Assembly: GCA_029262855.1 (NCBI GenBank)
Contig: JAJCYP010000106.1
Span: forward strand, 34,867 to 98,866
Direction: 5' to 3'
DNA: 64,000 bases
Origin: Bacteroidota bacterium
GTDB lineage: Bacteria > Bacteroidota > Rhodothermia > Rhodothermales > UBA10348
The number at the start of each line of letters is the position of its first letter. Within the stretch, counting starts at the first letter, position 1. The notes under the pieces were generated by a model. The model saw nothing but the letters and a program-made list of their open reading frames with translations. It was not told the DNA's origin and ran no database searches. Position numbers and translations under genes: made by a program. Of this stretch, positions 17,489-26,290 are shown piece after piece.

Positions 17489-20400
17489 CTACATATTCCG
17501 TCGGTACTGTCCGCCGACCTCGAAGAGGGCCGACGTAATTTGCCCTAGAGAACAGACGCGCACGGCATCCATAAGCACCGAAAACACATTCTCACCGGTG
17601 CGCGATGCCTCCTGGAGCCGCTCCAGCATGGCCGGAGCCCGGTCCGTGTTTCGACTCTTGAAGGCTCGAAGCGAGGCAAGCTGATCGTCCTTCTCGGCCG
17701 TCGAGGATCGCATGAGGGCCGGGCCGCCGGAGCCGGCTGTGGGCTGCTCGCCCAGAAACGTGTTCACGCCAATCACCGGGAGTTCGCCCGAGAGCTTCTG
17801 CCGCTCGTAGAACATCGACTCCTCCTGGATCTTGCCGCGCTGGTACATGGTCTCCATCGCGCCAAGCACGCCCCCCCGATCATTGATGCGCTCGAACTCC
17901 GTGAGGACGGCCTGCTCCACCAGGTCCGTCAGCTCGTCGATGATGAACGCGCCCTGCAGCGGGTTCTCGTTCTTTGCCAGCCCCAACTCACGGTTGATGA
18001 TCAGCTGGATCGCCATCGCCCGACGCACGCTCTCCTCTGTCGGCGTCGTGATGGCCTCGTCGTAGGCGTTGGTGTGCAGGCTGTTGCAGTTGTCGTAGAT
18101 GGCCATCAGCGCCTGCAACGTGGTCCGGATGTCGTTGAACTGGATCTCCTGGGCGTGCAGGCTTCGGCCGGACGTCTGGATGTGATACTTGAGCTTCTGG
18201 CTCCGCTCGTTGGCCCCGTAGAGATCGCGCATGGCCACGCTCCAGATCCGGCGGGCCACGCGGCCAATGACGGTGTACTCGGGATCCATCCCGTTGGAAA
18301 AGAAGAACGAGAGGCTTGGGGCGAACGCGTCCACGTCCATCCCGCGGCTCCGGTAATACTCAACCAGGGTGAAGCCATTGGAGAGGGTGAAGGCAACCTG
18401 GCTGATCGGATTGGCACCGGCCTCGGCGATGTGGTACCCCGAGATGGAAACGGAATAGAAATTCCGGACTCCGTGGTCGATGAAGGCCTGCTGGACATCG
18501 CCCATCAGGCGCATCGCAAATTCGGTCGAGAAGATGCAGGTGTTCTGGGCCTGGTCTTCCTTCAGGATATCCGCCTGGACCGTCCCACGGACCCGCGTCA
18601 TGGCTTCGGCCGAGATGCGGTCGCATTCCTCCTGACTCAGGAGGCCCCAATCCACCAGGTCCTGGGAAGTAGCCCCCATAAGGCCCAGCCCAGATCCGTC
18701 GTGGGTCGGGGGGAGGTCTTCTTCCGGGCCGCTGGGTCCGGTTGGCCGATACTTCGGGCGATTCGACCCGAGGCGCGTGTCCAGCTCGGATTCGACGGCG
18801 TCCCACCGTCCGGCCTCACGCAGGTAGCGCTCGACCTGCTGGTCGATGGCCGTGTTCATGAACATGGCCAGGAGCATCGGGGCAGGACCGTTGATGGTCA
18901 TCGAAACGCTCGTGGCCGGATCGCACAGGTCGAAGCCCGAGTACAGCCGCTTCATGTCGTCCAGCGTGCAGATCGAGACTCCGGCGTTTCCCACCTTGCC
19001 GTAGATGTCAGGGCGCTCATCCGGATCGAATCCGTAGAGTGTGACTGAATCAAACGCCGTGGACAGACGCTTGGCCGGCGTACCCTCGCTCACTAGATGG
19101 AACCGGCGGTTGGTCCGTTCGGGGTTGCCTTCACCGGCAAACATCCGCGTCGGATCCTCGCCCTCTCGTTTGAAGGGAAACACGCCGGCCGTGAACGGAA
19201 AGTAGCCCGGCAGATTCTCGAGCAGTGCGAAGCGCAATCGCTCGCCCGGGTCCTCGGTCCGGGGGAGGACCACCCGTGGAATCCGTGTGCCGCTGAGCGA
19301 CTCGCGGTAGAGCGGCACCTCGAACTCCCGGTTCCGGACCCTGTACGTGAAGGTGTCAGCCGTGTAGCGCGCGGCAGTATCGTCCCACCCCTCCAGAATG
19401 CGCTTGGAGTAGACGTCCAGGTGATTCCACCAGTGTTGGGACATCTCGGCAAGGCGGGTTTCGAGTTCCTTGCTGTCCTCTGGAGACCAGTCCTTCAGCT
19501 GGCCCAGGGCACCCTGAGCCTGCCCCCACTTGCGGGCGATGTCCACCTGCTGCTCGGCGTGGTCGCGATAGGACCGGCAGGACTCCGTGATCTCGCCCAG
19601 GTAGCGCTGGCGCCTCGGTGGAATGACGGCAGTTTCAACGGCCGGAAGCTCCGGCAGGTCGTGATCCCGAAACAGGTTGGTCTCACGGTCGAAGGAATAC
19701 TCGTCGTTCAGCTTGTCCAGGATCGCCAGATAGAGTCGGCTCACACCCGAGTCGTTGAACTTCGAGGCCATCGTCGGGAAAACCGGCATGGAGGCCGGGT
19801 CCGAGTGGAAGGCCGCCATGTTGCGCTGCATCTGCTTTCGGATATCCCTCAGGGCATCCTCGCTGCCGCGCTTCTCGAACTTGTTGAGCACCACCATGTC
19901 GGCCGCGTCCAGCATCCCGATTTTCTCGAGCTGTGTCGAGGCCCCGTAGTCCTGCGTCATCACGTAGACCGAAAGATCCACGAGCTCGGTAACCTCCGTA
20001 TCCGACTGCCCAATGCCGGCTGTTTCCAGAATGACGAGGTCGAAGCCTGCGGCCTTGCAGACCGCCAGACTCTCTTTCAGTGCTCCCGACGTGGCCCGAT
20101 GTGCCTGCCTGGTGGCGAACGAGCGCATGTAGACGCGGCCCGCGTGTTCGCCGTAGATGGAATTCATCCGGATCCGATCACCGAGCAGGGCGCCACCCGT
20201 TCGAACGCGTGTGGGGTCGACCGATATCACGGCGATCTCGATGTCCGGGAAATCATTCAGAAAGCGCCGGATGATCTCGTCGGTGAGGGTTGACTTGCCG
20301 GCGCCGCCGGTACCCGTGATCCCGATGGTCGGGACAGGCTTGAGCGTGATCCCGAGCGATCCGTCGCCAGCACCAACCGGGACGGCCCCGGCCGCTTCCA

Positions 20401-20932
20401 CCTTGTGCGCAGCGTCAGCCTCGACGGCAGACAGTTGCCGCGCCATTACCCGGGCGGAGCGCGTGCCGAGCGATGACCCATCCCGCGTACTCTCGAGCGG
20501 AAAATCGCATTCCTCCATCATGATGTTGATCATGCCCTGGAGTCCCATCGCCAGTCCATCCTCCGGCGAAAAAATGCGTGCGATACCGTAGGCGTGCAGC
20601 TCTTCGATCTCCGAAGGCACGATCACGCCGCCGCCGCCACCGTAGATACGAATGTGACCGCATCCCGCCTCCTGGAGGAGGTCATACATGTACTTGAAAT
20701 ACTCCATGTGACCGCCCTGGTAGGACGAGATGGCGATGCCGTTCACGTCCTCCTGAATCGCGGTGTCCACGACTTCCCGCACCGAGCGGTTGTGCCCCAG
20801 GTGTATCACCTCCGCGCCGGTCGCCTGCAGGATCCTCCGCATGATGTTGATCGCGGCATCGTGGCCGTCGAACAGGGAGGCGGCGGTCACGAATCGGACC
20901 GGGTGCTTTGTGGTGTAAACCTCGGCTTGCAT
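17489..20932 (-). CDS. icmF: Fused isobutyryl-CoA mutase (IcmF), B12-GTPase-mutase
   Basis: A 1147-residue fusion that interconverts isobutyryl-CoA and n-butyryl-CoA with adenosylcobalamin. Order: B12-binding domain ([27 protein letters not shown]), then a MeaB-like GTPase chaperone with P-loop GTGGAGKST near residue 210 and NKFEKRG, then a TIM-barrel mutase domain. The mutase pocket has GVFPFKR where methylmalonyl-CoA mutases have Tyr, and [11 protein letters not shown] with Gln where they have Arg, which supports isobutyryl-CoA over methylmalonyl-CoA. The frame is open to 21055, but that extension would overlap the divergent gene; the ATG at 20932 gives an N-terminus like known IcmF proteins. 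Likely roles are valine/branched-chain breakdown or C4 acyl-CoA handling. Confidence 0.93.
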   Translation of the reverse strand: MQAEVYTTKHPVRFVTAASLFDGHDAAINIMRRILQATGAEVIHLGHNRSVREVVDTAIQEDVNGIAISSYQGGHMEYFKYMYDLLQEAGCGHIRIYGGGGGVIVPSEIEELHAYGIARIFSPEDGLAMGLQGMINIMMEECDFPLESTRDGSSLGTRSARVMARQLSAVEADAAHKVEAAGAVPVGAGDGSLGITLKPVPTIGITGTGGAGKSTLTDEIIRRFLNDFPDIEIAVISVDPTRVRTGGALLGDRIRMNSIYGEHAGRVYMRSFATRQAHRATSGALKESLAVCKAAGFDLVILETAGIGQSDTEVTELVDLSVYVMTQDYGASTQLEKIGMLDAADMVVLNKFEKRGSEDALRDIRKQMQRNMAAFHSDPASMPVFPTMASKFNDSGVSRLYLAILDKLNDEYSFDRETNLFRDHDLPELPAVETAVIPPRRQRYLGEITESCRSYRDHAEQQVDIARKWGQAQGALGQLKDWSPEDSKELETRLAEMSQHWWNHLDVYSKRILEGWDDTAARYTADTFTYRVRNREFEVPLYRESLSGTRIPRVVLPRTEDPGERLRFALLENLPGYFPFTAGVFPFKREGEDPTRMFAGEGNPERTNRRFHLVSEGTPAKRLSTAFDSVTLYGFDPDERPDIYGKVGNAGVSICTLDDMKRLYSGFDLCDPATSVSMTINGPAPMLLAMFMNTAIDQQVERYLREAGRWDAVESELDTRLGSNRPKYRPTGPSGPEEDLPPTHDGSGLGLMGATSQDLVDWGLLSQEECDRISAEAMTRVRGTVQADILKEDQAQNTCIFSTEFAMRLMGDVQQAFIDHGVRNFYSVSISGYHIAEAGANPISQVAFTLSNGFTLVEYYRSRGMDVDAFAPSLSFFFSNGMDPEYTVIGRVARRIWSVAMRDLYGANERSQKLKYHIQTSGRSLHAQEIQFNDIRTTLQALMAIYDNCNSLHTNAYDEAITTPTEESVRRAMAIQLIINRELGLAKNENPLQGAFIIDELTDLVEQAVLTEFERINDRGGVLGAMETMYQRGKIQEESMFYERQKLSGELPVIGVNTFLGEQPTAGSGGPALMRSSTAEKDDQLASLRAFKSRNTDRAPAMLERLQEASRTGENVFSVLMDAVRVCSLGQITSALFEVGGQYRRNM

Positions 20933-20978
20933 GGCGTCAGAAGCTGTTGGAACGGTAGCCTGAATTGGACCGATCTCT

Positions 20979-20996
20979 CCAGCGAAAGTTCGCTGG
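20979..20996. promoter_or_regulatory. 18-bp palindrome between icmF and the divergent TfoX-like gene
   Basis: CCAGCGAAAGTTCGCTGG has perfect 8-base arms around AG and lies 47 bases upstream of the icmF start and 52 bases upstream of the divergent gene. Its size and position suit a dimeric repressor such as a TetR or GntR family acyl-CoA-responsive regulator. No such regulator gene is adjacent. Confidence 0.5.
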
Positions 20997-21047
20997 GCGC
21001 GACGACCCCAAAATGTCCTAAACTGTCGCGAACCGTCAAGAGATCGT

Positions 21048-21407
21048 ATGTCCAAGGTTTCCGTTTCCGAAGCTCAGAAAGTCGCCTATGACCGGCTTTG
21101 TGCCACGCACCCTGAGATAGAGCGTAAAGGCAAGAACCTGCTCTACACGTCGGTGAACGGGCACATGTTTACCGTCTTCTCGACTGAGGGCAAGCTCGGA
21201 ATCCGACTGCCCAAGGCTGAGCGGGCCAAGTTCATCGAAGAGCACGGCTCCAGTATCCTGAGATCCTACGGGCACAACATGCCCGAGTATGTGACGATCT
21301 CGGACGAGATGCTTGAGGACACGGACACGCTCGCGCCCTACCTCACGATGAGCTACGCCTATGTGAGCGCACTCAAGCCGAAGCCCACGACGAAAAAGAA
21401 GAAGTAG
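21048..21407 (+). CDS. TfoX N-terminal-domain-like small protein
   Basis: A 119-residue soluble protein with a fold signature like the TfoX/Sxy N-terminal domain: [20 protein letters not shown] followed by [10 protein letters not shown] and [11 protein letters not shown] at the end. Stand-alone proteins of this type, with the same Lys-rich tail, are widespread and have no fixed function. It lies six bases before the oligopeptide ATPase gene and could be co-transcribed with it. A role in competence, as for TfoX itself, should not be assumed. Confidence 0.6.
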   Translation: MSKVSVSEAQKVAYDRLCATHPEIERKGKNLLYTSVNGHMFTVFSTEGKLGIRLPKAERAKFIEEHGSSILRSYGHNMPEYVTISDEMLEDTDTLAPYLTMSYAYVSALKPKPTTKKKK

Positions 21408-21413
21408 AAGGCG

Positions 21414-22415
21414 ATGGCTCTCCTCGAAATCAAGGATCTTCAAACGTGGTTCGAGACGGAGGCGGGAGTCGTTCGGGCCGTGGACGGTGTGAGTCTGGCC
21501 GTCGCCGAAGGGGAGACGGTAGCCCTGGTGGGCGAATCCGGTTCGGGCAAGTCCGTGCTGAGTCTATCTGTGATGGGTCTCGTGCCGCCACCCGGAAGAG
21601 TCGTCTCTGGTAGCGTGTCCTACGCGGGGCGCGACCTCGCAGGCATGTCCGAGCGCGACCGCAGAGGTCTGCGCGGCCGGGAAATGGCGATGATCTTTCA
21701 GGACCCGATGACAAGTCTGAACCCTGTCATTCGGGTTGGCGAGCAGATCGCCGAGCCCCTTCGATTTCACCTTGGACTCTCTCGCCGGGACGCCCGGAAG
21801 CGCGCCGTGGAGCTGCTGGAGGAAGTTGGCCTTCCCGACCCGGCCGAACGCGCCAAGGCCCATCCGCACGCGCTATCGGGGGGGATGCGCCAGCGAGTGA
21901 TGATCGCGATGGCCATCGCCTGTGGCCCCAAGCTCCTGATTGCCGATGAGCCGACCACTGCCCTGGACGTGACGGTTCAGGCCCAGATCCTGGATCTGCT
22001 ACGCGATCTGCAGAAGCGCTCCGGGATGGCGATGCTGTTCGTCACGCACGACCTGGGAGTGGTCGCCGAGATTGCAGACCGCGTTGCCGTTCTTTATGCC
22101 GGAAAGGTTGTGGAAGATGCCTCGGCGGGAGACCTTTTCGATGCGCCGAGGATGCCCTATACCCGCGGCCTGCTGGCGTCGGTGCCGAGCCTGGCTGGTC
22201 CCGTTTCCCGCTTGACGGGCATCGATGGATCGGTGCCCTCGGGCATCGACCGGCCTTCCGGCTGTGCGTTCCATCCGCGGTGCAGCTTCGCGCTGGATCT
22301 CTGTCGGAACGTAGAACCGCGGACGGAGCGGGCTGCGCCCGGACACTTCGTACGCTGTCATCGCCATGAAGAACTGACCCCGGAATCCTCAGAGGTACAC
22401 AGTGGCATTGATTGA
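21414..22415 (+). CDS. Oligopeptide/dipeptide ABC transporter ATPase (DppD/OppD type)
   Basis: A 333-residue ATPase with Walker [22 protein letters not shown] at the Q loop, signature [14 protein letters not shown], Walker [15 protein letters not shown] and switch [11 protein letters not shown]. The C-terminal oligo_HPY extension includes [14 protein letters not shown] and three Cys residues ([16 protein letters not shown]) that in DppD/OppD proteins can ligate an iron-sulphur cluster. It forms a pair with the next gene, whose start overlaps it by 14 bases. No permease or binding protein accompanies the pair; the DppB/DppC genes near 40-41 kb lack ATPases and are candidate partners. Confidence 0.93.
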   Translation: MALLEIKDLQTWFETEAGVVRAVDGVSLAVAEGETVALVGESGSGKSVLSLSVMGLVPPPGRVVSGSVSYAGRDLAGMSERDRRGLRGREMAMIFQDPMTSLNPVIRVGEQIAEPLRFHLGLSRRDARKRAVELLEEVGLPDPAERAKAHPHALSGGMRQRVMIAMAIACGPKLLIADEPTTALDVTVQAQILDLLRDLQKRSGMAMLFVTHDLGVVAEIADRVAVLYAGKVVEDASAGDLFDAPRMPYTRGLLASVPSLAGPVSRLTGIDGSVPSGIDRPSGCAFHPRCSFALDLCRNVEPRTERAAPGHFVRCHRHEELTPESSEVHSGID

Positions 22416-23343
22416 AGCCCGAGGGCTGAGAAAGGACTTCGATGCGCCGGGTCGGGGCCGAACGGTTACCGCTGTGGACGGCGTGAACCTCCGGGTCGAG
22501 GCTGGGGAGGTGGTTGGCCTGGTGGGTGAGTCGGGATCGGGAAAGAGCACAGTCGGCCGCCTGCTCTTGAGGCTCCTTGAGCCGACTGCCGGTGAGATCC
22601 TGTTTCGGGGCCAAGACATCACCGCACTGGACGGTGAATCCCTGAGGCCATTTCGGCGCGAGATGCAGATGGTGTTCCAGGATCCGTATGCCAGTCTCAA
22701 CCGCCGGATGCGCGTGAGCGATATTCTGGAAGAACCCCTTCGCGTGCACGGCGTGCCAAAGGGCGATTGGGAGAGCCGCATCGAAGATCTTCTGGTCATG
22801 GTCGGTCTCGGCCCCGATGTGCGCTCGCGCTTTCCTCACGAGTTCTCCGGGGGTCAGAGGCAGCGAATCGGGATTGCCCGTTCGCTTGCGGTGGAGCCTT
22901 CGTTCATCGTGGCCGACGAGCCGGTGTCATCATTGGACGTCAGTGTCCAGGCCCAGGTGCTCAATCTGCTCGCAGACTTGAGGGCGCGCTTGGGACTGGC
23001 GATGCTCTTCGTCGCGCATGACCTGGCGGTTGTTCGACACGTCGCCGACCGGGTGCTCGTGATGTACCTGGGGCGGATCGTCGAAGAGGCAACGGCGGAC
23101 GTGTTGTTCGCCGATCCGGTGCATCCCTACACCGAGGCTCTGCTGTCGGCCGCCCCGGTGCCGGTGGTGGGCGTGCGTCGGGACCGGATTGTTCTCCAGG
23201 GGGACATTCCGAGCCCCATGGCGATTCCCTCTGGGTGCGCGTTTCGGACGCGCTGCCACCTGGCGGAGGCGCGTTGCGCTGAGGAGCGCCCCGAGTTGGA
23301 GGAGACGAGTCCAGGGCACTGGAAGGCTTGTTGGGTCAGGTAG
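22402..23343 (+). CDS. Oligopeptide/dipeptide ABC transporter ATPase (DppF/OppF type)
   Basis: A 313-residue ATPase starting at a GTG inside the preceding gene. Walker A is GESGSGKST, the Q loop MVFQDPYASLNRRM, the signature FSGGQRQRIGIARS, Walker B FIVADEPVSSLDVS and the switch VAHDLAVVRHV. The oligo_HPY extension has PVHPYTEALLSAAP and the Cys motif GCAFRTRCHLAEARC. It should form the heterodimeric engine of a peptide importer with the preceding DppD-type protein. Confidence 0.93.
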   Translation: MALIEARGLRKDFDAPGRGRTVTAVDGVNLRVEAGEVVGLVGESGSGKSTVGRLLLRLLEPTAGEILFRGQDITALDGESLRPFRREMQMVFQDPYASLNRRMRVSDILEEPLRVHGVPKGDWESRIEDLLVMVGLGPDVRSRFPHEFSGGQRQRIGIARSLAVEPSFIVADEPVSSLDVSVQAQVLNLLADLRARLGLAMLFVAHDLAVVRHVADRVLVMYLGRIVEEATADVLFADPVHPYTEALLSAAPVPVVGVRRDRIVLQGDIPSPMAIPSGCAFRTRCHLAEARCAEERPELEETSPGHWKACWVR

Positions 23344-23359
23344 CGGGCCGAGTGTCACG

Positions 23360-23383
23360 CGCCTCGGGACATATCGTCCTCGT
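23360..23383 (+). repeat. 24-bp direct repeat, left copy
   Basis: This 24-base segment, starting CGCCTCGGGACAT, recurs at 25344-25367 with a single mismatch (A versus T at its fourteenth base). The inner part GGACATATCGTCC is an imperfect inverted repeat. It lies 17 bases after the DppF-type gene. The two copies bracket the DUF4143 gene and the two gene fragments after it. Confidence 0.6.
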
Positions 23384-23480
23384 CGCTCGCAGCAGCGGTT
23401 TTCAAAGTGTGGACGCGAATGTGAATTTCCAGGTGTTAGCCGAATTCAATAGATACTCGATACAGTCAGGTTTGTAAAAT

Positions 23481-23524
23481 CCACCACTTAGTGGTTGATA
23501 TTCCACCACCACGTGGCTGATATT
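23481..23524 (+). repeat. Two tandem 22-bp repeats with internal palindromes upstream of the DUF4143 gene
   Basis: Two head-to-tail units start at 23481 and 23503. Each begins CCACCAC and ends TGATATT, and they differ at four of 22 bases. Each unit has its own palindrome: CCACTTAGTGG in the first and CCACGTGG in the second. Spacing of two full helical turns puts the boxes on one face of the helix, as in operators bound by paired repressor dimers. The array ends 86 bases before the DUF4143 start, so it may control that gene. Confidence 0.55.
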
Positions 23525-23610
23525 GCACCCGTTCAGCACCCCTTGCCAATGCACCAGGGTTTCGCCGGAGGCCCATTGCGGCCCCCACTACTACTTTAGA
23601 GGAAGAATCG

Positions 23611-24843
23611 GTGCTTCGCAGAAACATCGAGCCTACAATTCGGGCCGCCCTGGCTGATACGCCTGTGGTCTTGTTGACCGGAGCGCGCCAGACCGGAAAA
23701 AGCACACTGGCTCGCAATCTGGCTCTCGACGCGTTTCCGGAAGGGGCCGCAAGAATGGTCACACTGGACGATGCCACAACCCTGGCGGCGGCGGCTTCGG
23801 ACCCGGAAGGCTTTATCGCCGACGCCACCGGACCTCTCATCATTGATGAGGTGCAGCGGGTTCCGAAGCTCTTTCTGGCTATCAAGGCCAGCGTAGACCG
23901 GGATCGACGACCGGGACGGTTCCTGCTCACCGGATCGGCCCATGCGCTCATGATTCCGGCTGCCTCGACCGCTCTTGTTGGGAGAATGGAAGTGCAGACC
24001 CTCTGGCCTTTCTCGCAAGGTGAGTTGGAGGGCCACGAGGAGGCCTTTATTGATGCCCTCTTCCAGGATTCCATCCCCGGCCAGGCGGGGCCTCACCCGT
24101 TTTTATGGAGCCAGTTGACGGCGGGCGGCTATCCAGAAGCTGTGGCTCGGGGGGACTCCTCTCGTCGGGACGCGTGGTTCGGGTCCTACATCACCACCAT
24201 CCTGCAGCGGGATGTCCAGGACCTTGCCCAGATTGAGCGAATCTCGGAACTCCCCACCCTGCTTTCGCTCATTGCGGCACGCACCGCGAATTTACTCAAC
24301 ATGGCTGAGCTTTCCCGATCCTCCGGCCTTCCCGCCACGACCCTGAAGCGCTATCTCAGCCTGTTCTTCGGTACGTTTCTGACAAGAGAGCTCCCGGCCT
24401 GGTCGTCCAATCTTTCCAAGAGACTGGTCAAGTCGCCCAAGCTCTTCGTGCTGGATTCCGGCCTCGCGGCACACCTCGTGGGTTTTTCGAGCGATAGCGC
24501 CGCAACACACGCAACCGCCGGCGGGTTGCTTGAGACCTTCGTGGTTGGGGAGCTTCTAAAGCAAAACACCTGGAGCAGGCAGACCGTCACCCTCCATCAC
24601 TATCGAACCCATGGTGGCCGGGAGGTAGATGTGGTTCTTGAATCGCCCCATGGAGCACTCGTGGGACTGGAAGTGAAAGCCAGCCGCTCGGTCTCCGCCC
24701 GGGACTTCCGCGGCCTGGACAGTCTTCGCGACGAGGCACCGGATCGATTCAAACGAGGCGTAGTCCTCTACCGCGGGGATCAGGTGGTGTCGTTCGGGCG
24801 GGGGCGGTCGGCGGTGCCTTTGAACGCGCTCTGGTCCTGGTAG
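23611..24843 (+). CDS. AAA-family ATPase with DUF4143 and PD-(D/E)XK-like C-terminus
   Basis: A 410-residue protein of the AAA_14/DUF4143 group. Walker A is GARQTGKST near residue 24, Walker B is [11 protein letters not shown], and LLTGSAHAL is the sensor strand. DUF4143 with winged-helix-like parts covers about 190-340. The C-terminus (REVDVVLE, then GLEVKAS) has the D-x13-ExK layout of restriction-endonuclease folds. The function of these proteins is unresolved; they are patchily distributed and often look horizontally acquired. The GTG start has a good ribosome site (AGAGGAAG at 23598-23605). Flanking direct repeats and broken neighbours suggest it arrived as a separate unit. Confidence 0.88.
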   Translation: MLRRNIEPTIRAALADTPVVLLTGARQTGKSTLARNLALDAFPEGAARMVTLDDATTLAAAASDPEGFIADATGPLIIDEVQRVPKLFLAIKASVDRDRRPGRFLLTGSAHALMIPAASTALVGRMEVQTLWPFSQGELEGHEEAFIDALFQDSIPGQAGPHPFLWSQLTAGGYPEAVARGDSSRRDAWFGSYITTILQRDVQDLAQIERISELPTLLSLIAARTANLLNMAELSRSSGLPATTLKRYLSLFFGTFLTRELPAWSSNLSKRLVKSPKLFVLDSGLAAHLVGFSSDSAATHATAGGLLETFVVGELLKQNTWSRQTVTLHHYRTHGGREVDVVLESPHGALVGLEVKASRSVSARDFRGLDSLRDEAPDRFKRGVVLYRGDQVVSFGRGRSAVPLNALWSW

Positions 24844-24867
24844 GGGTGGCATAAACCTAATACCCCT

Positions 24868-25010
24868 TTTCGCGGGCAGCAGGGACTGCTGCCCGCCAGC
24901 CAGGTGGCCCACCTTGGGGTATTCCCCGGCCCACACCGGGCGTCTGGTGCGGCAGTTGGCCGAAGGCGACGTGGACGCTGTTCTCGACAAGCGTCGTGGC
25001 CAGACGTGGT
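24868..25010 (+). pseudogene. Frameshifted helix-turn-helix protein fragment (possible transposase remnant)
   Basis: On the plus strand one frame reads [15 protein letters not shown] and, after a one-base shift in the GGGG run near 24915, the next frame reads [18 protein letters not shown] then [10 protein letters not shown]. Together they form a plausible homeodomain-like helix-turn-helix of the sort at the N-terminus of IS630-type and related transposases. Nothing of a catalytic domain follows. The similarity ends where the SRPBCC coding sequence on the other strand begins, so this fragment probably replaced the 3' end of that gene. The family call is tentative. Confidence 0.4.
24872..24896 (+). 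terminator. Strong hairpin downstream of the DUF4143 gene
   Basis: GCGGGCAGCAG, GGA, CTGCTGCCCGC form a perfect 11-bp stem with a three-base loop, 28 bases after the DUF4143 stop. There is no T-run after it on the plus strand, so it is not a textbook intrinsic terminator. It could protect the transcript end or be a structural leftover of a mobile element. Confidence 0.45.
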
Positions 25011-25011
25011 T

Positions 25012-25283
25012 TCCATGGGAAACGGGCCCTGGGCCGTCCTCATGCGGAAGAGCTCGCTCGGGGTCCATTCGACGACCTCGTAGGTGTATTCGAGACGTTT
25101 TCCCACAAACTCTGCCACGAAGGCGATCCGCGAGCCCACGGCGAGTGGCCGCGGAGTTCGCCACTCCACCGACTTGATGTTCACGTACCAGGCGGGCACG
25201 TTGTCGGGGTCGGACGCAAACGCGGCCACGACTTCGACGGGTCTGTCGATAACAATCTCCGTCTGGACATCTACGTGCGGCAT
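25012..25283 (-). pseudogene. SRPBCC (polyketide cyclase/START-like) gene, 3' end lost
   Basis: The ATG at 25283 opens a normal SRPBCC start: an amphipathic strand ([20 protein letters not shown]), [38 protein letters not shown] and [17 protein letters not shown]. At about residue 90 the family resemblance stops and the frame continues as low-quality Arg/Cys/Pro-rich sequence to 24780. The C-terminal strand and long helix of the domain are missing. The junction near 25012 coincides with the end of an antisense helix-turn-helix fragment. A non-functional remnant is likely, though a chimaeric product of up to 167 residues could still be made. Confidence 0.7.
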
Positions 25284-25343
25284 GGGTCAGCCTTTCGCTT
25301 GAGTAAAGTCGTCGGAATGGCGACCGAAGGATAAGATCCAGGC

Positions 25344-25367
25344 CGCCTCGGGACATTTCGTCCTCGT
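25344..25367 (+). repeat. 24-bp direct repeat, right copy
   Basis: This matches the copy at 23360-23383 in 23 of 24 bases and has the same orientation. It lies 34 bases before the DUF1460 gene start. The region between the copies (about 1.96 kb) contains the DUF4143 gene and two broken genes. Confidence 0.6.
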
Positions 25368-25401
25368 GGTCTGTTCTCTCTGTCCACCTGCCTTTCGCCT
25401 C

Positions 25402-26289
25402 ATGTCTCGCCTCCGCTTTCTACCGACTCTTTTTCTCGTGGCGGTCTTGGCACCCACCGCGCTGAAGGCAGCCGGCCCTGACACCACAAGCACGAGGGCC
25501 CGTTTCCAAGAGATCATGGCCTTTGCCGAAGCAGAGGGACTGTCGTCGAGGCCCGTCGGCGAGATCATGGTCCGACTGGGAGAACAGTTTCTCGGCCGCC
25601 CGTATTTGGCTGGTCCGCTCGACGGCTTCGGCAAGGAAGTCGTGGTAGCGCGACTGGATGCGTTCGATTGCTTCACCTACGTCGAGGCGGTGCTGGCAAT
25701 GGCCCGGGGTGTAGCCCGCGGAGATACGACCTACGCCGGCTATCTGGCCCGAACCGAGGAGCAGCGCTACCGCAGTGGCAAGGCCGGCGGGTACTGCAGC
25801 CGACTCCACTACTTCACCGAGTGGGTTCAGGCGAACCAGTCCCGTGGACTGGTGCAGGACATTACGGGCGATGTCGGCGGACGCCCGTTCGAAAAGCGCT
25901 ACGGATTCATGACGGCGCACCGGGACGCCTACCCGGCCCTGGCGTCAGACAGCGAATTTCAGTGCATCGCTGACGTTGAGGCGTCTCTGAACGAAAGCGT
26001 CCGGCTGTTCTTCATTCCCCAGGAAGAGATCGCCAGCAGCTACGACCGGCTGCTCCCGGGTGATCTCGTCGCCACGGTGACGAATATTGCGGGACTTGAT
26101 GTGACCCACACGGGCCTGGTCTACCGAAACGAGGACGGTTCGACGGGCCTATTGCATGCTTCGACATCCGGTGGCGTGAAGGTGTCGCCCGATCTGCAGC
26201 GTTATGTACAGGACGTGCGAGCTCAGGTCGGGATCTTGGTCGCCAGAGCGGACGACTCAGGCCAGGGATCTCAGCTACGGCGACCTTGA
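25402..26289 (+). CDS. DUF1460 family secreted amidase-like protein (NlpC/P60 fold)
   Basis: A 295-residue protein with a signal peptide (FLPTLFLVAVLAPTALKA). DUF1460 proteins have an NlpC/P60-like papain fold related to N-acetylmuramoyl-L-alanine amidases and act on peptidoglycan fragments in the periplasm. The catalytic Cys lies in LDAFDCFTYVEAVLAMARG, and the His is probably in DVTHTGLVYRN, followed by LLHASTSGGVKVS. The frame opens 12 codons earlier at a GTG, but the ATG at 25402 places the signal peptide correctly. The stop lies one base from the stop of the convergent gene. A 24-bp repeat precedes it. Confidence 0.85.
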   Translation: MSRLRFLPTLFLVAVLAPTALKAAGPDTTSTRARFQEIMAFAEAEGLSSRPVGEIMVRLGEQFLGRPYLAGPLDGFGKEVVVARLDAFDCFTYVEAVLAMARGVARGDTTYAGYLARTEEQRYRSGKAGGYCSRLHYFTEWVQANQSRGLVQDITGDVGGRPFEKRYGFMTAHRDAYPALASDSEFQCIADVEASLNESVRLFFIPQEEIASSYDRLLPGDLVATVTNIAGLDVTHTGLVYRNEDGSTGLLHASTSGGVKVSPDLQRYVQDVRAQVGILVARADDSGQGSQLRRP

Positions 26290-26290
26290 G

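Noticed and set aside
20933-21055. N-terminal extension of icmF to an upstream start
   Set aside because: It would run into the divergent gene and cover the palindrome and promoters, and known IcmF proteins start close to the B12 domain.
23481-23524. CRISPR-like repeat
   Set aside because: There are only two units with no spacers between them and internal palindromes; this is an operator-like tandem repeat.
24556-25356. Minus-strand frame of 266 codons across the end of the DUF4143 gene and the broken genes
   Set aside because: It spans two unrelated regions, shows no domain and overlaps better-supported features on both strands.
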